Shown in pieces: positions 23,357 through 35,280 of a DNA stretch of 64,000 nucleotides. The notes beneath the pieces are model-generated. The model was not told the origin of the DNA. It saw only the letters and a program-made list of their open reading frames with translations, and ran no database searches. The position numbers and the translations under genes are program-made. This stretch comes from Pseudisothecium myosuroides. Lineage: Eukaryota; Streptophyta; Bryopsida; Hypnales; Lembophyllaceae. Numbering within the stretch: the first letter of the stretch is position 1; each line of letters begins with the position of its first letter. The stretch is from contig OX637288.1 in NCBI GenBank assembly GCA_951799445.1, forward strand, positions 49,677,288-49,741,287, read 5' to 3'.

Positions 23357-24279
23357 TCCGTAATGACCCAAAGGGGGGGCACTTTCAAAATGGGCCAAAT
23401 TGCCAAGAATTCGAGCTAATTATTTGCTAATTTTTTCTTGAGATTGGATAGAATGTAACCATAGAATCTTGAAGTTCACATTAAGAGTGAGCACCTCAAA
23501 AAAATTTAGATTATTTGACCACACAAGTTTAGTAGATGGTTAAGTTTGAAGTTTTATTAGGGTCAATGGAAAACAAGGCAACAAATTTGAGAAATTTTTT
23601 TGCTCATTTTTTCTTGAGTCTAGAACTATAGAATCTTGAAGTTCACATTAAGAGTGAGCACCTCAAAAAAATTCAAATTATTTGACCATATAGTTTAGTA
23701 GATATTGAAATTTGAAATTTATTTGGGTCAATGGAAAAACAAGGCAATGCACTTTGAAGGAGAATATCTTAGTTAGAATATTTTAAAATGATGACCTTTT
23801 GTTCTTAGTGAAAGACAAGAGAGTTGAAAGTGCTCATCTAAAATTTCACAACATTGTGAGTTTTTTTTCAATTTATGGTAGAGCTTGTAATGCATGGTGG
23901 TCATTGACATGAGAGTAATGTTTGTAGGAAAAACAAGAATGGGACACTTGTCTTCTCCTTGAGCTCCTTGGATCTCCCCTTTTGCGAGGTGGATCTGCCC
24001 ATTTTGACGTAGACAACAATTACATTGGTTGGCTGACTTTTCAGTCCATGCCCAAACCGACCCCTTCAAAAATGAGTTGTACCTATACTACACTACTAAA
24101 CTTTAAAAAATTCCACAAGGCGGAATTTTACTCGGAATTTGATGAAACTACCACCATTGGATTCACAACGCAAATTTTTTAAGTAATATTTTTTATTTCT
24201 AAAAATCCCAAAATTTGAGGACGAGCAGCTCAAAAAAGAAGGGCACCAGTCAGAAAATGGTTGCTTTGAGCATCGGGGG
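23357..24279. mobile_element. TTAA-bounded element, group II, copy A (923 bp)
   Basis: The element is flanked by TTAA on both sides (23353-23356 and 24280-24283). It aligns over its length with 28861-29628: CTTTCAAAATGG, GAATGTAACCATAGAATCTT, GAGTGAGCACCTCAAAAAAA, TTTGAAGGAGAATATCTTAG, ATGGGACACTTGTCTTCTCC. Ends are weakly inverted (TCCGTAATGACCCAAAG and CCCCCGATGCTCAAAG read inward). No transposase is seen. Confidence 0.6.
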
Positions 24280-24806
24280 TTAACCTTGAAAGGACGAGAC
24301 CTATGAGCAAGGTATTGTGTCCAAAATGATTTGTTTTATGGACCAATAGGTGCATTCTTCATTTCTACATTAATCTTAAAAGTCATCCATTGATCACTTT
24401 TGGGTCAACATTCTTACAAGGTCAATTTGTATATTTTCAATTTGAAATCAATATTTCTTTTTTACAATAGAGGATTCGAACAATCTAGCCGGTGTCAATT
24501 TGAGTTTGAAGGAAATTGGCCATTGAGAATTTAATGATATTGAAGAAAGTAAACCGATAGCTTTTGAAACTGAGAGGATGGAACCGGTGACCATTGAAAA
24601 AATTGGCCGGTCTAAACTCCGGGTTTCCAAAAAAAATAAAAATTGGCCGGTCCATTCCTGTGGACCGAGGAAATGAACCGGGCGAGCTCCAAAAATTTCC
24701 TGAGCGCTGGGGAAGCCCCATCATTGTATTGCTGTCATGCTGTGGCGTTGCTCGCAAAAGAGCTTGTTGTACAACCCGACTGGACACCATAGCCAGCAGC
24801 CACTCG

Positions 24807-25975
24807 TTTTTATAAATTGGCGCTTTAAATTTCGTGCCCTGCTTCGCGGTTGGCCTTGACACTCGCCTTCCTTTAGTAGCTGCTCACTCACGCACTGCGC
24901 CATGGGGGGGGACCTTGCCTTACTTTAGAGTCGTGGATTTTCGAAGCTGAACTTATTGAGAGGTTAGCGTTGCGATCGAGGTCGTCCGCTGTTTCCAATC
25001 CGCGTTCGGAGGAGTTCGTGGAGAGTCGTCATCGTCGGCGGCGGCGTTACGGCGCGTTTGCGTTTTTGCCTCGCCTTTTAGAATGAAGATCTTGGGTGCT
25101 TGGAAGGTTAGAGGTCGATTTGCGGTTGGCTAGTGGCTTGGTTCTCCGCTTTTTTGCATTAGGGTTTGGTGGATACGGAGTCGTCTTTCTTGAAATTGTT
25201 TTTGGTTCTGCGTGGGTGAGAAGAGCTGTGCGAAGACTTTCTTCCGAGCTGTGGAGAGTGAGTTTCTTTTTCTGTGGTTCGTATTAGGGTTTAGTATTGT
25301 GCCATACTTAGCTGCAGCACGTGAAGGGAAGGGTAGGGTAGGGGGGTAGGGGAGACGGTGTTTCTGGACTGCGGCATTGTAGGTTTCGACGTCGTAGTTG
25401 TCACAAGGTGAGTTTAATGGACCTTAAGTAGTGCATCCTGTCGACGCTAGGCTATCCTTTCTGCGAAGGTACAGTCACCATAGCTATGGAAGGGACTTGC
25501 AAGTCTCTTCTCCTTGTCGCATTATAACGAACTTTGTATCTGTTGCAGCAGCTGAACATAACATTTTCTTATTAGTCTCGCGAAGCTTGCTAAAGTTGAT
25601 CTTTTCTCTTCCTGGTCTCGATAGTACACTACTGCGTTAGTCTTGCCTTGCAACTAACCTTCACACCGCCGCCGCTCACATTAGCTTCTCTCTGTAGCGA
25701 TGCCTGGTGCAATCTTTGCGACTGTCATGAGGCAGCGCCCGCACCTGCTCTCGTGCGCGTCTAATTCCTCCTCCAACTCGTCATCATCATAACGCTCGGC
25801 ATAACGCTCGTATGAGCTTTCTTGTTCTGCTTCTCCTTCTCGTTGTTCCCTCCCAACTCTTCTCCACAGTCGGGGCGTCGTCATGGCGCAGCTGTACCTC
25901 TTCACCCTTGCAAGTGCCATTTGTGTTGTAGCCGGAGTGTGAAGCGGCTCCGTTCCTCACATTGTGTGCTGTCCC
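24807..25975 (+). promoter_or_regulatory. Promoter and 5' leader of the CBL gene
   Basis: A TATA-like TTTTTATAAAT lies at 24807-24817, placing transcription start near 24.84 kb and implying a leader of over 1 kb. The leader contains ATTAGGGTTTGGTGGA (25158) and ATTAGGGTTTAGTATTGTG (from 25283). The same pair stands before ESS2 at 38068 and 38187 at a similar spacing. A strong donor (CACAAG/GTGAGTTT, GT at 25408) and acceptor (CTGTTGCAG, ending 25548) suggest a 141-bp leader intron. Confidence 0.5.
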
Positions 25976-26617
25976 ATGGGTTGCTATGGCTCCAAAAGCA
26001 AGGACCTGGATGCGCACACCTGGGCCAATCCCGAAGCCATCGCCCAGACCACGGCGTTCAGCGTGAGCGAGGTGGAAGCGTTGTACGAACTCTTCAAGAA
26101 GATATCCAGCGTCGGGGTGTACGATGGCGTCGTCAACAAGGAGGAATTTCAGCTGGCGCTCTTCAAGCAGAGCAATAAGGGAGAGAGTCTATTCTCGGAC
26201 AGAGTTTTTAAGCTTTTTGATGCGAAGGGGAAGGGGTACCTGGAGTTTCCGGAGTTTGCTAGCGCGCTCTCCGTGTTCCACCCGAACGCTAACGTGGAAG
26301 ACAAGATCGATTTCGCCTTCCGGCTCTACGACCTATCTCACCAAGGCTTCATCGAGCGGGCGGAGGTGAAGCGCATGGTGGTCGCCACGCTCGCGGAGTC
26401 AGGCCTGAACCTCACGGATGATGTGATTGAGGACATCATCAACAAGACTTTTGCGGAAGCGGACACGAAAATGGACGGGAGGATTGATAAAGAAGAGTGG
26501 CATACGCTTGTTCTGCAGCATCCCTCGCTTCTCAAAAACATGACGCTGCCGTATCTGCGGGACATCACCACGACCTTTCCGAGTTTCATCTTTCACTCTC
26601 GCGTCGAAGACAACTGA
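25976..26617 (+). CDS. Calcineurin B-like calcium sensor (CBL1/CBL9-type), intronless
   Basis: One frame encodes 213 residues, the usual length of CBL1. I chose the ATG at 25976 rather than the in-frame ATG at 25964 because it gives the N-terminus MGCYGSK, a standard N-myristoylation (Gly2) and S-acylation (Cys3) signal that anchors CBL1-type sensors to the plasma membrane. Four EF-hands follow. The first is the atypical CBL hand near residues 36-62. The second has its loop at 82-93 (DAKGKG..), the third at 119-130 (DLSHQGFIE) and the fourth at 163-174 (DTKMDGRID). The C-terminus carries the FPSF motif (201-204), whose Ser203 is the position phosphorylated by partner CIPK kinases in the family. 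It should recruit and activate CIPKs on calcium binding. Flowering-plant CBL genes have several introns; this copy has none in the coding region. Confidence 0.93.
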   Translation: MGCYGSKSKDLDAHTWANPEAIAQTTAFSVSEVEALYELFKKISSVGVYDGVVNKEEFQLALFKQSNKGESLFSDRVFKLFDAKGKGYLEFPEFASALSVFHPNANVEDKIDFAFRLYDLSHQGFIERAEVKRMVVATLAESGLNLTDDVIEDIINKTFAEADTKMDGRIDKEEWHTLVLQHPSLLKNMTLPYLRDITTTFPSFIFHSRVEDN

Positions 26618-26887
26618 AGCAGGCAGTGCATCTTCTGAAAAGAAGAAGAGACGAGCAACATGTCAGATTAGGTGTAGGTGTTGGACACTTTTGATTTGGC
26701 CGGCCCCGCCTGTGCGCTTGTGAGCCACCAGACTTGTGCTAATAATTTTACTGTGATTTTACTGAGAATATAACGCATATATACCAGGAACCTGACTTAG
26801 GATTACCCTAATTTTGAGGAATTGCCTGTAGGAGTTTTGTCTGCAGAGAAGATGCCAGGCTGCCATTCATAAGTAGCATTGCGAATC

Positions 26888-26893
26888 AATAAA
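26888..26893 (+). terminator. Candidate polyadenylation signal of the CBL gene
   Basis: AATAAA lies 271 bases after the CBL stop codon, in a plausible 3' untranslated region. No other exact AATAAA was noted between the stop and this site. Confidence 0.45.
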
Positions 26894-26899
26894 ATCTTC

Positions 26900-27800
26900 T
26901 TCCTTCAGTCGACACCGATGTTGCTCTTGCTGTCTCGCGTATGATATCATTTGGTGCCTCAATGAGGTCTTGTTCATTTAATGCCGAGAAGGCTGACATT
27001 TGTGCTGCAGGTAATAGTCGCCGCGATTTGTAAACAGCGTCGATTTTCCTCGTCTCGAATCCTGAAGAGCAAATTGCGGATGTAGGGTATTGGTAGGTAG
27101 CCCTTTTCTGCAAATGTCGGAACACATCTATCCTCGATTGTGGAAAAGTGCAGTCTTTTTGTTGTGCAGGACTGCAGGGGACTCGGGATTCCGACCTCGA
27201 GCTTCATGTTTTCTCGATTCTCGATTCTCACATGTACCGGTAGTCGGTGTGAAAGATCGATCACCTTGATGTTGAAACATTGCATGTAATTCTGAAGGAT
27301 TGTTGGTTTCTCGAGGGGTGATATATTCCCTTGCATCGGTGGGTGAAGCGTCTTGAAGGAAGTGAAGGAGTCGGAGCGATTAGATGCTCGATTCGATATG
27401 GCGTGGACTTACTTGCATTCAGGGATCCGGCACGACGAGCGAGTCTCCTGGCGGCCTCGGATTCCGGGATGAAGCACCACCACGAGATGTGAGCCTCTAA
27501 GCCTCTTTTTCAGATCATGACAAGTTGGTAGTGACTGAGCCGTTGGGCCCCGCTCGTCGCTCAATTGCACTTTCATTTGTAATTTGACTGACCCTCGAAA
27601 AGTGTTGACTGAATTGCATCCAGTGCATCGTTTATTTGCTTTCCCCCGAGAAGGAAGCGGACGCAGGTGGCGACGCAACTGCCCAAGCACATCGGATGCA
27701 TAGAAACGCCGCATCTCAAGCAAACCCTAAAACGGCCGACCGACCTCTATTTGGCAGAGCGTGGCTGGATTAAGTTAGTTCTGTGTCTTGCCAACTGAAC
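26900..27800. other. Intergenic, composition near that of genes, nothing recognised
   Basis: Minus-strand open frames at 26974-27336 and 27409-27723 are basic, low-similarity translations without recognisable domains or supporting splice pattern. I see no RNA gene. Confidence 0.35.
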
Positions 27801-27807
27801 AGAAAAG

Positions 27808-28633
27808 GGGCATCCCCACCCGGCTGCCAAAATGCAAGCCGGGTGACAAGCCACCCATCCAATTTGCAAGCCACCAGAAGGCTTGCAACACCCGGCTGCC
27901 AAAATGCAGGCCAAAATGGTCTGTAAATAGTAACGGTTCATCAAATCAGCTGTATCTCTATCCACAGATCATGTCCTTGTTTTTTGGAAAGTGCAAAAGG
28001 GATTTGTCTCATCCGGTTTGCAAGCCGTGCCTTGGCTTGCAAAAGAGCCCGGTTTTGCAAGCCAGTGGCAACTTTTGGTCTGGCCTCTTAATAAGTTCAT
28101 CAATTATGCAAGACGGTGGGGCAATTTTGCAAGCCGGTGGCAACTTTTGGTCCGGCTTCTTAACAAGTTCATCCATTATGCAAGATGGGTGGGGCAATTT
28201 TACAAGCCGGTGGCAACTTTTGGTCCGGCCTCTTAACAAGTTCATCCATTATGCAAGACAGGTGGGGCAATTTTGCAAGCTGGTGGCAACAAGTCATCCG
28301 TCTTACAAGATAGGTGGGGAGCATCACCACCTGGCTAGGAAAATGCAAGCCAGTTTGCAAGCCTATCAATCCAATTTGCAAGCCGCGGAAGAAGGGTCGC
28401 CCCACCCATAGCCTATTAAGAGGCCATCACCACCCAATCAGCTACGTCCACATTCACGGATCAAGTCTGTGTTTGTTGGGAAAGTGCAGAAGGTGCTTGT
28501 CTCATGCGGTTTGCGAGCCGGTTTACAAGCCGCCCTTTGGTTTGCAGATGAGCTTGGTTTTGCAAGCCATCGGAGACTTTTGGCCCGGCCTCTTAACAAG
28601 TTCATCCACTATGCAAGACGGGTGGGGATGCTC
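27808..28633. mobile_element. TIR element with internal 80-bp minisatellite (826 bp)
   Basis: Ends are inverted: GGGCATCCCCACCCGGCT at the left, and GAGCATCCCCACCCGTCTTG read inward from the right. Inside, about 3.5 direct units of roughly 80 bases (28056-28320) repeat TGGCAACTTTTGGTC, CCTCTTAACAAGTTCATCCA, TTATGCAAGA and GGTGGGGCAATTTTGCAAGC, with a further partial unit at 28560-28627. TTGCAAGCC recurs throughout as a subterminal motif. Open frames here on both strands are by-products of the repeat. Confidence 0.6.
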
Positions 28634-28860
28634 TTATAGTCATTTATCCTAGAACCTCGGCAAGTTCTGACAAATGTGGACAGTGAGAATTGATAAGGAA
28701 GTGCAATTTTTCATCCATTTTTTTTTGGTGAGAATCTTCATTATTTCAAGATATATACCATTCAATCAAGTTAGAATCATAATAGTTATTTTTCAATTTT
28801 CTAGAAAGAAAAATTCCAATCTGTAAGGGATTAGTGCAAATGAAAATTTTGTTCATTTAA

Positions 28861-29628
28861 CGCCTAATGATCCAAGGTGTGTGTGTAGGGGGGGGGGTAC
28901 TTTCAAAATGGACTAAAACTGCCAAGAATTTAAGCAGTTTGCACGCTTATTTTTTTCGTGAGATTGGATAGAATGTAACCATAGAATCTTGAAGTTCACA
29001 TTGAGAGTGAGCACCTCAAAAAAATTCAGATTATTTGACCACACAAGTTTAGTAGATGCTTAAGTTTGAAATTTTATTTGGATCAATGAAAAAATAAAGC
29101 AACGCACTTTGAAGGAGAATATCTTAGTGAGAATATTTTAAAATGATGACCTTTTTGTGCTCAATAAAAGACAAGAAAGTTGAAAATGCCCATCTAAAAT
29201 TTCACAATATTCTGAGCTTTTTTCAACTCATGGTGAGCTTGCAATGCGTGGTGGTCATTGAAAATAATATTTGTAAGAAAAACAAGAATGGGACACTTGT
29301 CTTCTCCTTAAGCTCCTTAGATCTGCCCTTTTCAAGGTAAATATGTCGTTTTTGAGGTGGGCAACTATCACATTAGTTGGGTGACTTTTTAATCTATGCC
29401 CATACCAAATTCAAAAAATGAGCTGTGAACTACACTACAACACTCAACTTTAAAATTTTCCACAAGGCAGAGTTTAATTTGGAATTTGATGAAAGTACCG
29501 CCATTGGATTTACAATGTAGTCAATTTTTTAGAGACAATTTTCATTTTTTTAAATCCCAAAATTTGAGAATGGGCAATTCAGAAAAGAAGGGCAACGACT
29601 AGAAAATGGTCGCTTGAATGATCATGGA
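28861..29628. mobile_element. TTAA-bounded element, group II, copy B (768 bp)
   Basis: Flanked by TTAA at 28857-28860 and 29629-29632, and collinear with copy A at 23357-24279. Left end CGCCTAATGATCCAAG; right end, read inward, TCCATGATCATTCAAG, about 10 of 16 positions matching. No coding region is recognised. Confidence 0.6.
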
Positions 29629-29689
29629 TTAAAGGGCCATGGCAATCAATTATTATAGACTTGTCTCTTTTAAATGCAAAGATTCAACT

Positions 29690-32300
29690 TTTGTAATAGC
29701 ATATTGGTTCACAATGACAATGATGACACACTACACCATGATAGTTTTTGGACAAAAAACAACTCAAGCTTTCATTGACAACATCTATTGCATCCACAAA
29801 CTTTCAAACAATATCATTTCAAACCAAGGTACTCAATTTTTATCATAATTAAAAACAAGTTTGTTTCAAATTTTGCAAGTGAAGATTAACCTTTCACCAA
29901 CATATCACCTCAAACAAATGGACATTCAAGCAGAGTGAGTCAATCAAAGTATGGAGCAATGTGTGCAAAGGTAGAAGCATAATAAAGTGAACAAATCAAT
30001 TTCACTTGAATTGAAATTCAAGTAGGATCAAGTAGATTGACATAATCCATGTAAGAAGTCAATATCTTTTAGAATAGAATTTAGAGGCTAAATGAGTGAT
30101 GTGGCTTTGTTGTATACCAAATAGAAAATTATTCCCAAGTGATCAAGTAGTACATAGTAGAAAAATAGGAAATTGTGAAGGAAAATACAAATCTTATTTT
30201 ATGGTCCCTTTCTTTGCATCTCAAGGGTTCTAATGCACTAAATATCATAGAAATTCAATAACTATAAGTGTGTAAAAATGATGTTTGAAAAAGGTACCAA
30301 CTTAGTCATTCTAAAATATTTTTTTATCCCCTAGAAGATCAAGGCATTTTCCCTTTCAAAAACCACATGAAAACAAAATTATTGCCATTTCTATTCTTTT
30401 GAGCCATAAAAACAAAAATATGATTTATTGTAGAATCTAATCATAAAATCTTGGACTTGTATGTGAAGGTGTATAACGTTCAATAGCATGCATTGTCACT
30501 ACCTTAGCTATACAATAGATGGTATAAAATATTCTAAATTCAACAATACGTCATTAGTTGCTAAGTGGACAATTGGAGGCTCAATAAGATGAACAGAGTG
30601 CATGATGGAAAAGGTAGTGGACATGAAGGCTACTGAATGTTGTATATAATGAAATTTTAGTTACATTTGACAAGACAAATTAGAAGAAATTAGCATTTGA
30701 AGTAGAGTGAAAAGCTGAATTTCAGATGACTTTGACCACCATTTATGACTAATTTTTGCACTAAGGATTTTGAATTAAAAGATTTAGAAAACAAATTGAA
30801 AAGAAAAAACATTCTCTAATTTGTATGCAAATTAGAAGCCCAATGTTATCGAGGAATTGTTAAATGGCATTGGACAACTTTGAAAAAAGGGTTTGTGATG
30901 TTCTCATTCAAACCCGAATTGTTCTTAGACAGATTTTATAACATTGGAATTTTGCAGCATTCTTCCTTTGCAGAAGTTCACGACCAATTCCTTACTCTTC
31001 AGTTGCCATCAACACTGTATAAGTCAATTGAAATTGGCGAGCTCATCCTACCCCTCGACTTCCAATGAAAGAAAAAAACCTATAACTTTTGAACCATGTA
31101 TCCAATCACCAAAAAGAATTAGAAATGCACAAAACTAGTCGAAAAGCACATCCAAGAAAAAAAATTCAAAAAATCAAGAGAGAAACTAAGATCATAAGTG
31201 CCTGCTCAAATTCAAATTACTCCTTTAAAGGGATTCTTGGTCTTTTAGGCGCTAATAGGTAGCTTTATTAAATATGAATCTATTTTATGAAAATGTGTAT
31301 GACATTATGATAAAGGACAACATGTTCACTTGCTATTATTTTTGGTAAATTTGCACTACTTTAGAGGTGCATCGTCCAATATGATCATTTGATGATACTA
31401 CAAAAATTACTTTAAAAGTAACACATTTTCATTTCATGGTCAAGAAGTTTGACCATATAGAAAGGCAATTAACCATTTTTTGAACTTGAATTCATTCAAA
31501 TTTCCTCTTGCATTTCAGTATACATGTTACTTTCATGTGTTTAGATATTAATATCGATGAAAATATGCAAAGTGGACCACTGGTTTGCTCACTTGAATAT
31601 AAGAAATCCATGTTTTAGGTGACAAATTTTAGGTTACATCAAATGTAATAACCTGTGTTTTTATGTCAGCAGTAACATCCAACATAACTGTTGATATAAA
31701 AACACAGGTAATTACATTATATCATTGGATGTCATCTAAACTATCCATCACCTAAAACACAAGGTTTTTATAATACTTTACCATTCTTGGATCCGCAAAG
31801 GAATATCAACTATCAACAAGACAATTCAACGGCAGGTTCAACGGACTGGCTATCATTAGTATAGTTTATGTACAACAATTATATTGAACATTCTTTTACA
31901 AGATAAATTCCCATTTTTTCTATCGACTGGCATCATCTTCAAACAAATCCATTCCAAAATAGAGATGTCGGAAGTCTTGCTACAGAATATCTAGTTGACC
32001 ATCTAACAGCTATGCATAATAAATTGAAGTTTCATTTAGAAAAGGTTTAAGATTATTATAAAAACTATGCAAATCAAAGTCATGAAATTAAACCACATTA
32101 CAACATAGGAGATTGCATCCAATTTTTTCTACAACATGTATACAAACAATATTGCCTTCAAAAAAACCAAATTATCAAAGACTTGGACCATTTTTAATTC
32201 TACATCAAATAAATAAAGTTAGTTTTTGTCATGACCTACCAATGACCATGCATATTCATTCAATTTTTTATGTCTAAATCTTGAAAGCCTATAAAAAATT
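29690..32300 (+). pseudogene. Decayed Ty3/gypsy retrotransposon integrase region
   Basis: Stop-ridden fragments keep the order of a gypsy integrase. Near 29774-29848 lies NNIISNQGTQFLS, matching the catalytic ISDRGTQF motif with the Asp changed to Asn. Near 29885-29966 lies a degraded form of the STAYHPQTDGQTERVN motif, interrupted by a stop. Around 32.0-32.3 kb is the C-terminal part with GDCIQFF, related to GDWVWL, and a degraded HPVFHVS region. About 2 kb of unrelated AT-rich sequence and a hairpin MITE (31611-31759) separate the two halves. No reverse transcriptase or LTR pair was recognised. Confidence 0.6.
31611..31759. mobile_element. Hairpin MITE, 149 bp
   Basis: Ends TGTTTTAGGTGA are inverted exactly. 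The inner arms contain AATGTAATAACCTGTGTTTT and the near-exact inverse AAAACACAGGTAATTACATT. Nearly the whole element folds back on itself. It lies within the decayed gypsy remnant. Confidence 0.65.
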
Positions 32301-34700
32301 AAGTATTTAAGTAAAGAATTCTTTCCAACCTGAATCAAGATCAATCAATCAAGAAATGGAATATGAAGTCAATAAAATATTCCACTCATATATTGCCCAA
32401 AGACAATTCAAATATTTCATTCACTAGAAAGACTATATATAGAATTAAAAAATGCTTATAAGAACCTTCTTTCCAATGTCATCCAAATATTTGAAAAGAT
32501 CGACAAATTTTATGAATTATATTTTGACAAACCAAAGTTTGTTCAACGATAAAGAGTATTAATAATTTTGTAATGAAGTTTCTATATCTGTGCATAAGAG
32601 ACATATATTAGGAAGGAGGAGTTACCAAATATAAGGCAACCATAATTCTATGATATAATATCCTTTAGAGTTTAGCCTTTTGCATCTACTTCTTATCTAG
32701 AATTGAGGACGAATTTCACTACTCATCTGTATTGAATTTTATTTTTCCTTCCTTAAAACAAGGTTCAAATAGAAAGTTTTGTAATATTTTTTGCATACAA
32801 AATTATTGTTTGTTGGAAAATAGTTTTCTAAAAATTTTGGCATCTATTTTAGAATTATTTCCACCCAACCTACCCTACAACTACAATACAATATATCTAA
32901 GTAGCTAGTTATCTGGTGGAATTTTAAGATGCCATACAATATCCAAAGTAGCAAAGTCTAAGCTAAGCATTCCGCCCTTCAAATGCTTCACTATTACAAC
33001 TTCAAACCAAGGGAAGTTTGCTATACAACAAAAATGAACTTGCAGTGAATAGCCTTGACATAGTAATTTTCAACATGACACTCAAGCCTTAGTGATTTGG
33101 TTGGAAGTCTCAAACCCAATGGCCTAAAAGCTATCTTCTAAGGATGTTTTGAAGGTCCCAAAATATGAAGCACAATCTTGAAATTAGTCCAATGGAAGGA
33201 AGTCATGGTTATAATTATTGGCAAACTGGAATTGTACATTCTTTGGCAAAAGATCAATAGCTAATCTACGTTGCAAACAATTATTTGTTGTATCCTTCAT
33301 TTCTTTACAAGATGTAAACAAAGATTACCAAAGCTCCTTTTGAAACTCGTTGCTAGAAGGGGACGTAATGTCATGAACATTTGAGAATGTTGTAAATACC
33401 TTGACATCCCTTTACACTAGAAAGAAAACTTAAATTCCACCAATACCAGTTATACAATGACTAAGTGTCTTACACAACTATCTTGCAATTGTTGCCATTG
33501 TTTTTAGCACCAAATCTTACCTATATATTACTCCGAATTTCAGTTACAAAGCAATTGTAAATAAAGTGTGGGATTACAAGAGTGTAACAAAGTTCAAATA
33601 CAAATTTAATTTGAGCTATCTTCCATTCAATATTCATCACATTTGTTGATGTAGATAAGTCTATGATACATGGAATCCACCTTTATCAATCTGTACTCTG
33701 CAATTCCAAATAATTTAAATTTGACTAGAAAACAACTACAAGTAGAGTTGCACAAAAACTGAATTTGACTAGAAAATAACTGCACCTGTAAAATGATTGT
33801 TGTTTTTTAGTCAAAATGTTGTAAGACTTGTTGTCTACTAGTCAAAATAACTCCACTATGCTTTACAACAGTGAATGCAAGTTGACTAGGAGTTTTTTTG
33901 TTGCATGAGTTGCAATTTAAACATTTTTCTGAATGAAGTTGGTCCAAAGCTACCCTCTTCAAAAAACCGAATAATGGCTATTATGCCTCATGATATTATC
34001 TATCCATAGTTTGTCATGGTATACTTTATTTTTAGTTGCCTCTTTCTTTTATCAATGATAGATGACCAAATATGCATAGCAAGTCTATTTGAACTAACAA
34101 ACATTGTAAGGTAGTTTCAAAGTTAAAAATTCACAAACTAGAATTTTCCATGAATGGTCTCATAATTTTGTAGATGCTAGGAGATTATTCTTTGCAAATA
34201 ATTTTATGGCTTTGACAATCACTATTAGAAAATTACGATCAAGTCAACAAAAAATCAACACATTTCTATTGGTCTATACATTATAAATGCTGCCTTTTTT
34301 CACCAATTTTATGTTAAGACACCAATTGAAATTGCTTAATTTCTACTAGTTAAAGCACCACAAGAAAAATTGTGACCAAATCAAAAAAATTCAACAAGTT
34401 TAACAAATTACCAATTTTGTAAATGTTAAAAAGGTATCACAAAGCATTTATTTTACCAAAGGAAAACATCAAATATATTTTAATTTTCATAAAATAGAAT
34501 ATTTTAGAAATATTTAGAATTGTTTTAGCATATTTTATATTTTGAAATCATTTTGGAATATTCTAAAATATTTTTATACTATTCTTTGAATATCTTTGGA
34601 TAAATGACCAAGGGGTATGGACAAAACTTAGATGTATTATAAAATGTTACTTTTATGATATTTATGAAGTTTATTCCAACAAAGGAAAAAAAATGGTGTT
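32301..34700. other. AT-rich intergenic DNA with a small inverted-repeat cluster
   Basis: No gene recognised. Around 33718-33900 the motif TTTGACTAGAAAACAAC occurs twice directly and in inverted form (TTTTAGTCAAAA, CTACTAGTCAAAAT, GTTGACTAGG), which looks like a decayed MITE. The rest shows only chance open frames. Confidence 0.4.
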
Positions 34701-34713
34701 TGAAGTTTATTAA

Positions 34714-35280
34714 CCCCTGAAGGACCATGAGTGCAGATTTTGAACAATGAATGAACAGAAATACGTCCCAAACTCACTGAAATGCATTTTTTCATCCATC
34801 AATTTTTATTCAAGATTCTTATATTAGTTCTTTAACATTTTTACGGTTCAGATTATGAAGATTTTGCTTTGCAAATATTCTATAATTCAAAAGGTATTGG
34901 GAAGTCTAGCCTCAAAAAATAACTTTTTTAGTTCAAAAAATGACCCTTCAAAAATGACTTGAATAAAAAAATCAAATAAAAATCTTCAAAAATCACTATA
35001 ATTAGAACTCAATATTTTAAACTTACACAAAAAAATATATTTTAAAAATCATAAATATTCAATCTACAATTGATTTTAGAAGGAATTTCTAATTCTAGCT
35101 TCAAATTTTATTTACAAATATTGGTATGTGTTTTTGTTGATCTAACCGTATGGATGTGATCTATAAATAGCATTTTACAACTATTGTTTAAAAGTCATTA
35201 TTAAAATATTCTTCTAAGTTGCATTTTATGATAGATCTTCGCAATTTTGGAAATTTGGACACCCCTCCGTCCTTTAGGGG
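34714..35280. mobile_element. TTAA-family element, group I (567 bp)
   Basis: TTAA (34710-34713) precedes CCCCTGAAGGACCATG. The right end, read inward, is CCCCTAAAGGACGGAGG, followed outside by TTTA, one mismatch from TTAA. TIRs agree with the 62.6 kb element (CCCCTAAAAGACC and CCCCTAACGGACC). The interior is AT-rich with no transposase. Confidence 0.55.

Noticed and set aside
27788..28411. 207-codon frame with Cys-Lys-Pro repeats
   Set aside because: It follows the 80-bp minisatellite in a transposable element; both strands stay open for the same reason.
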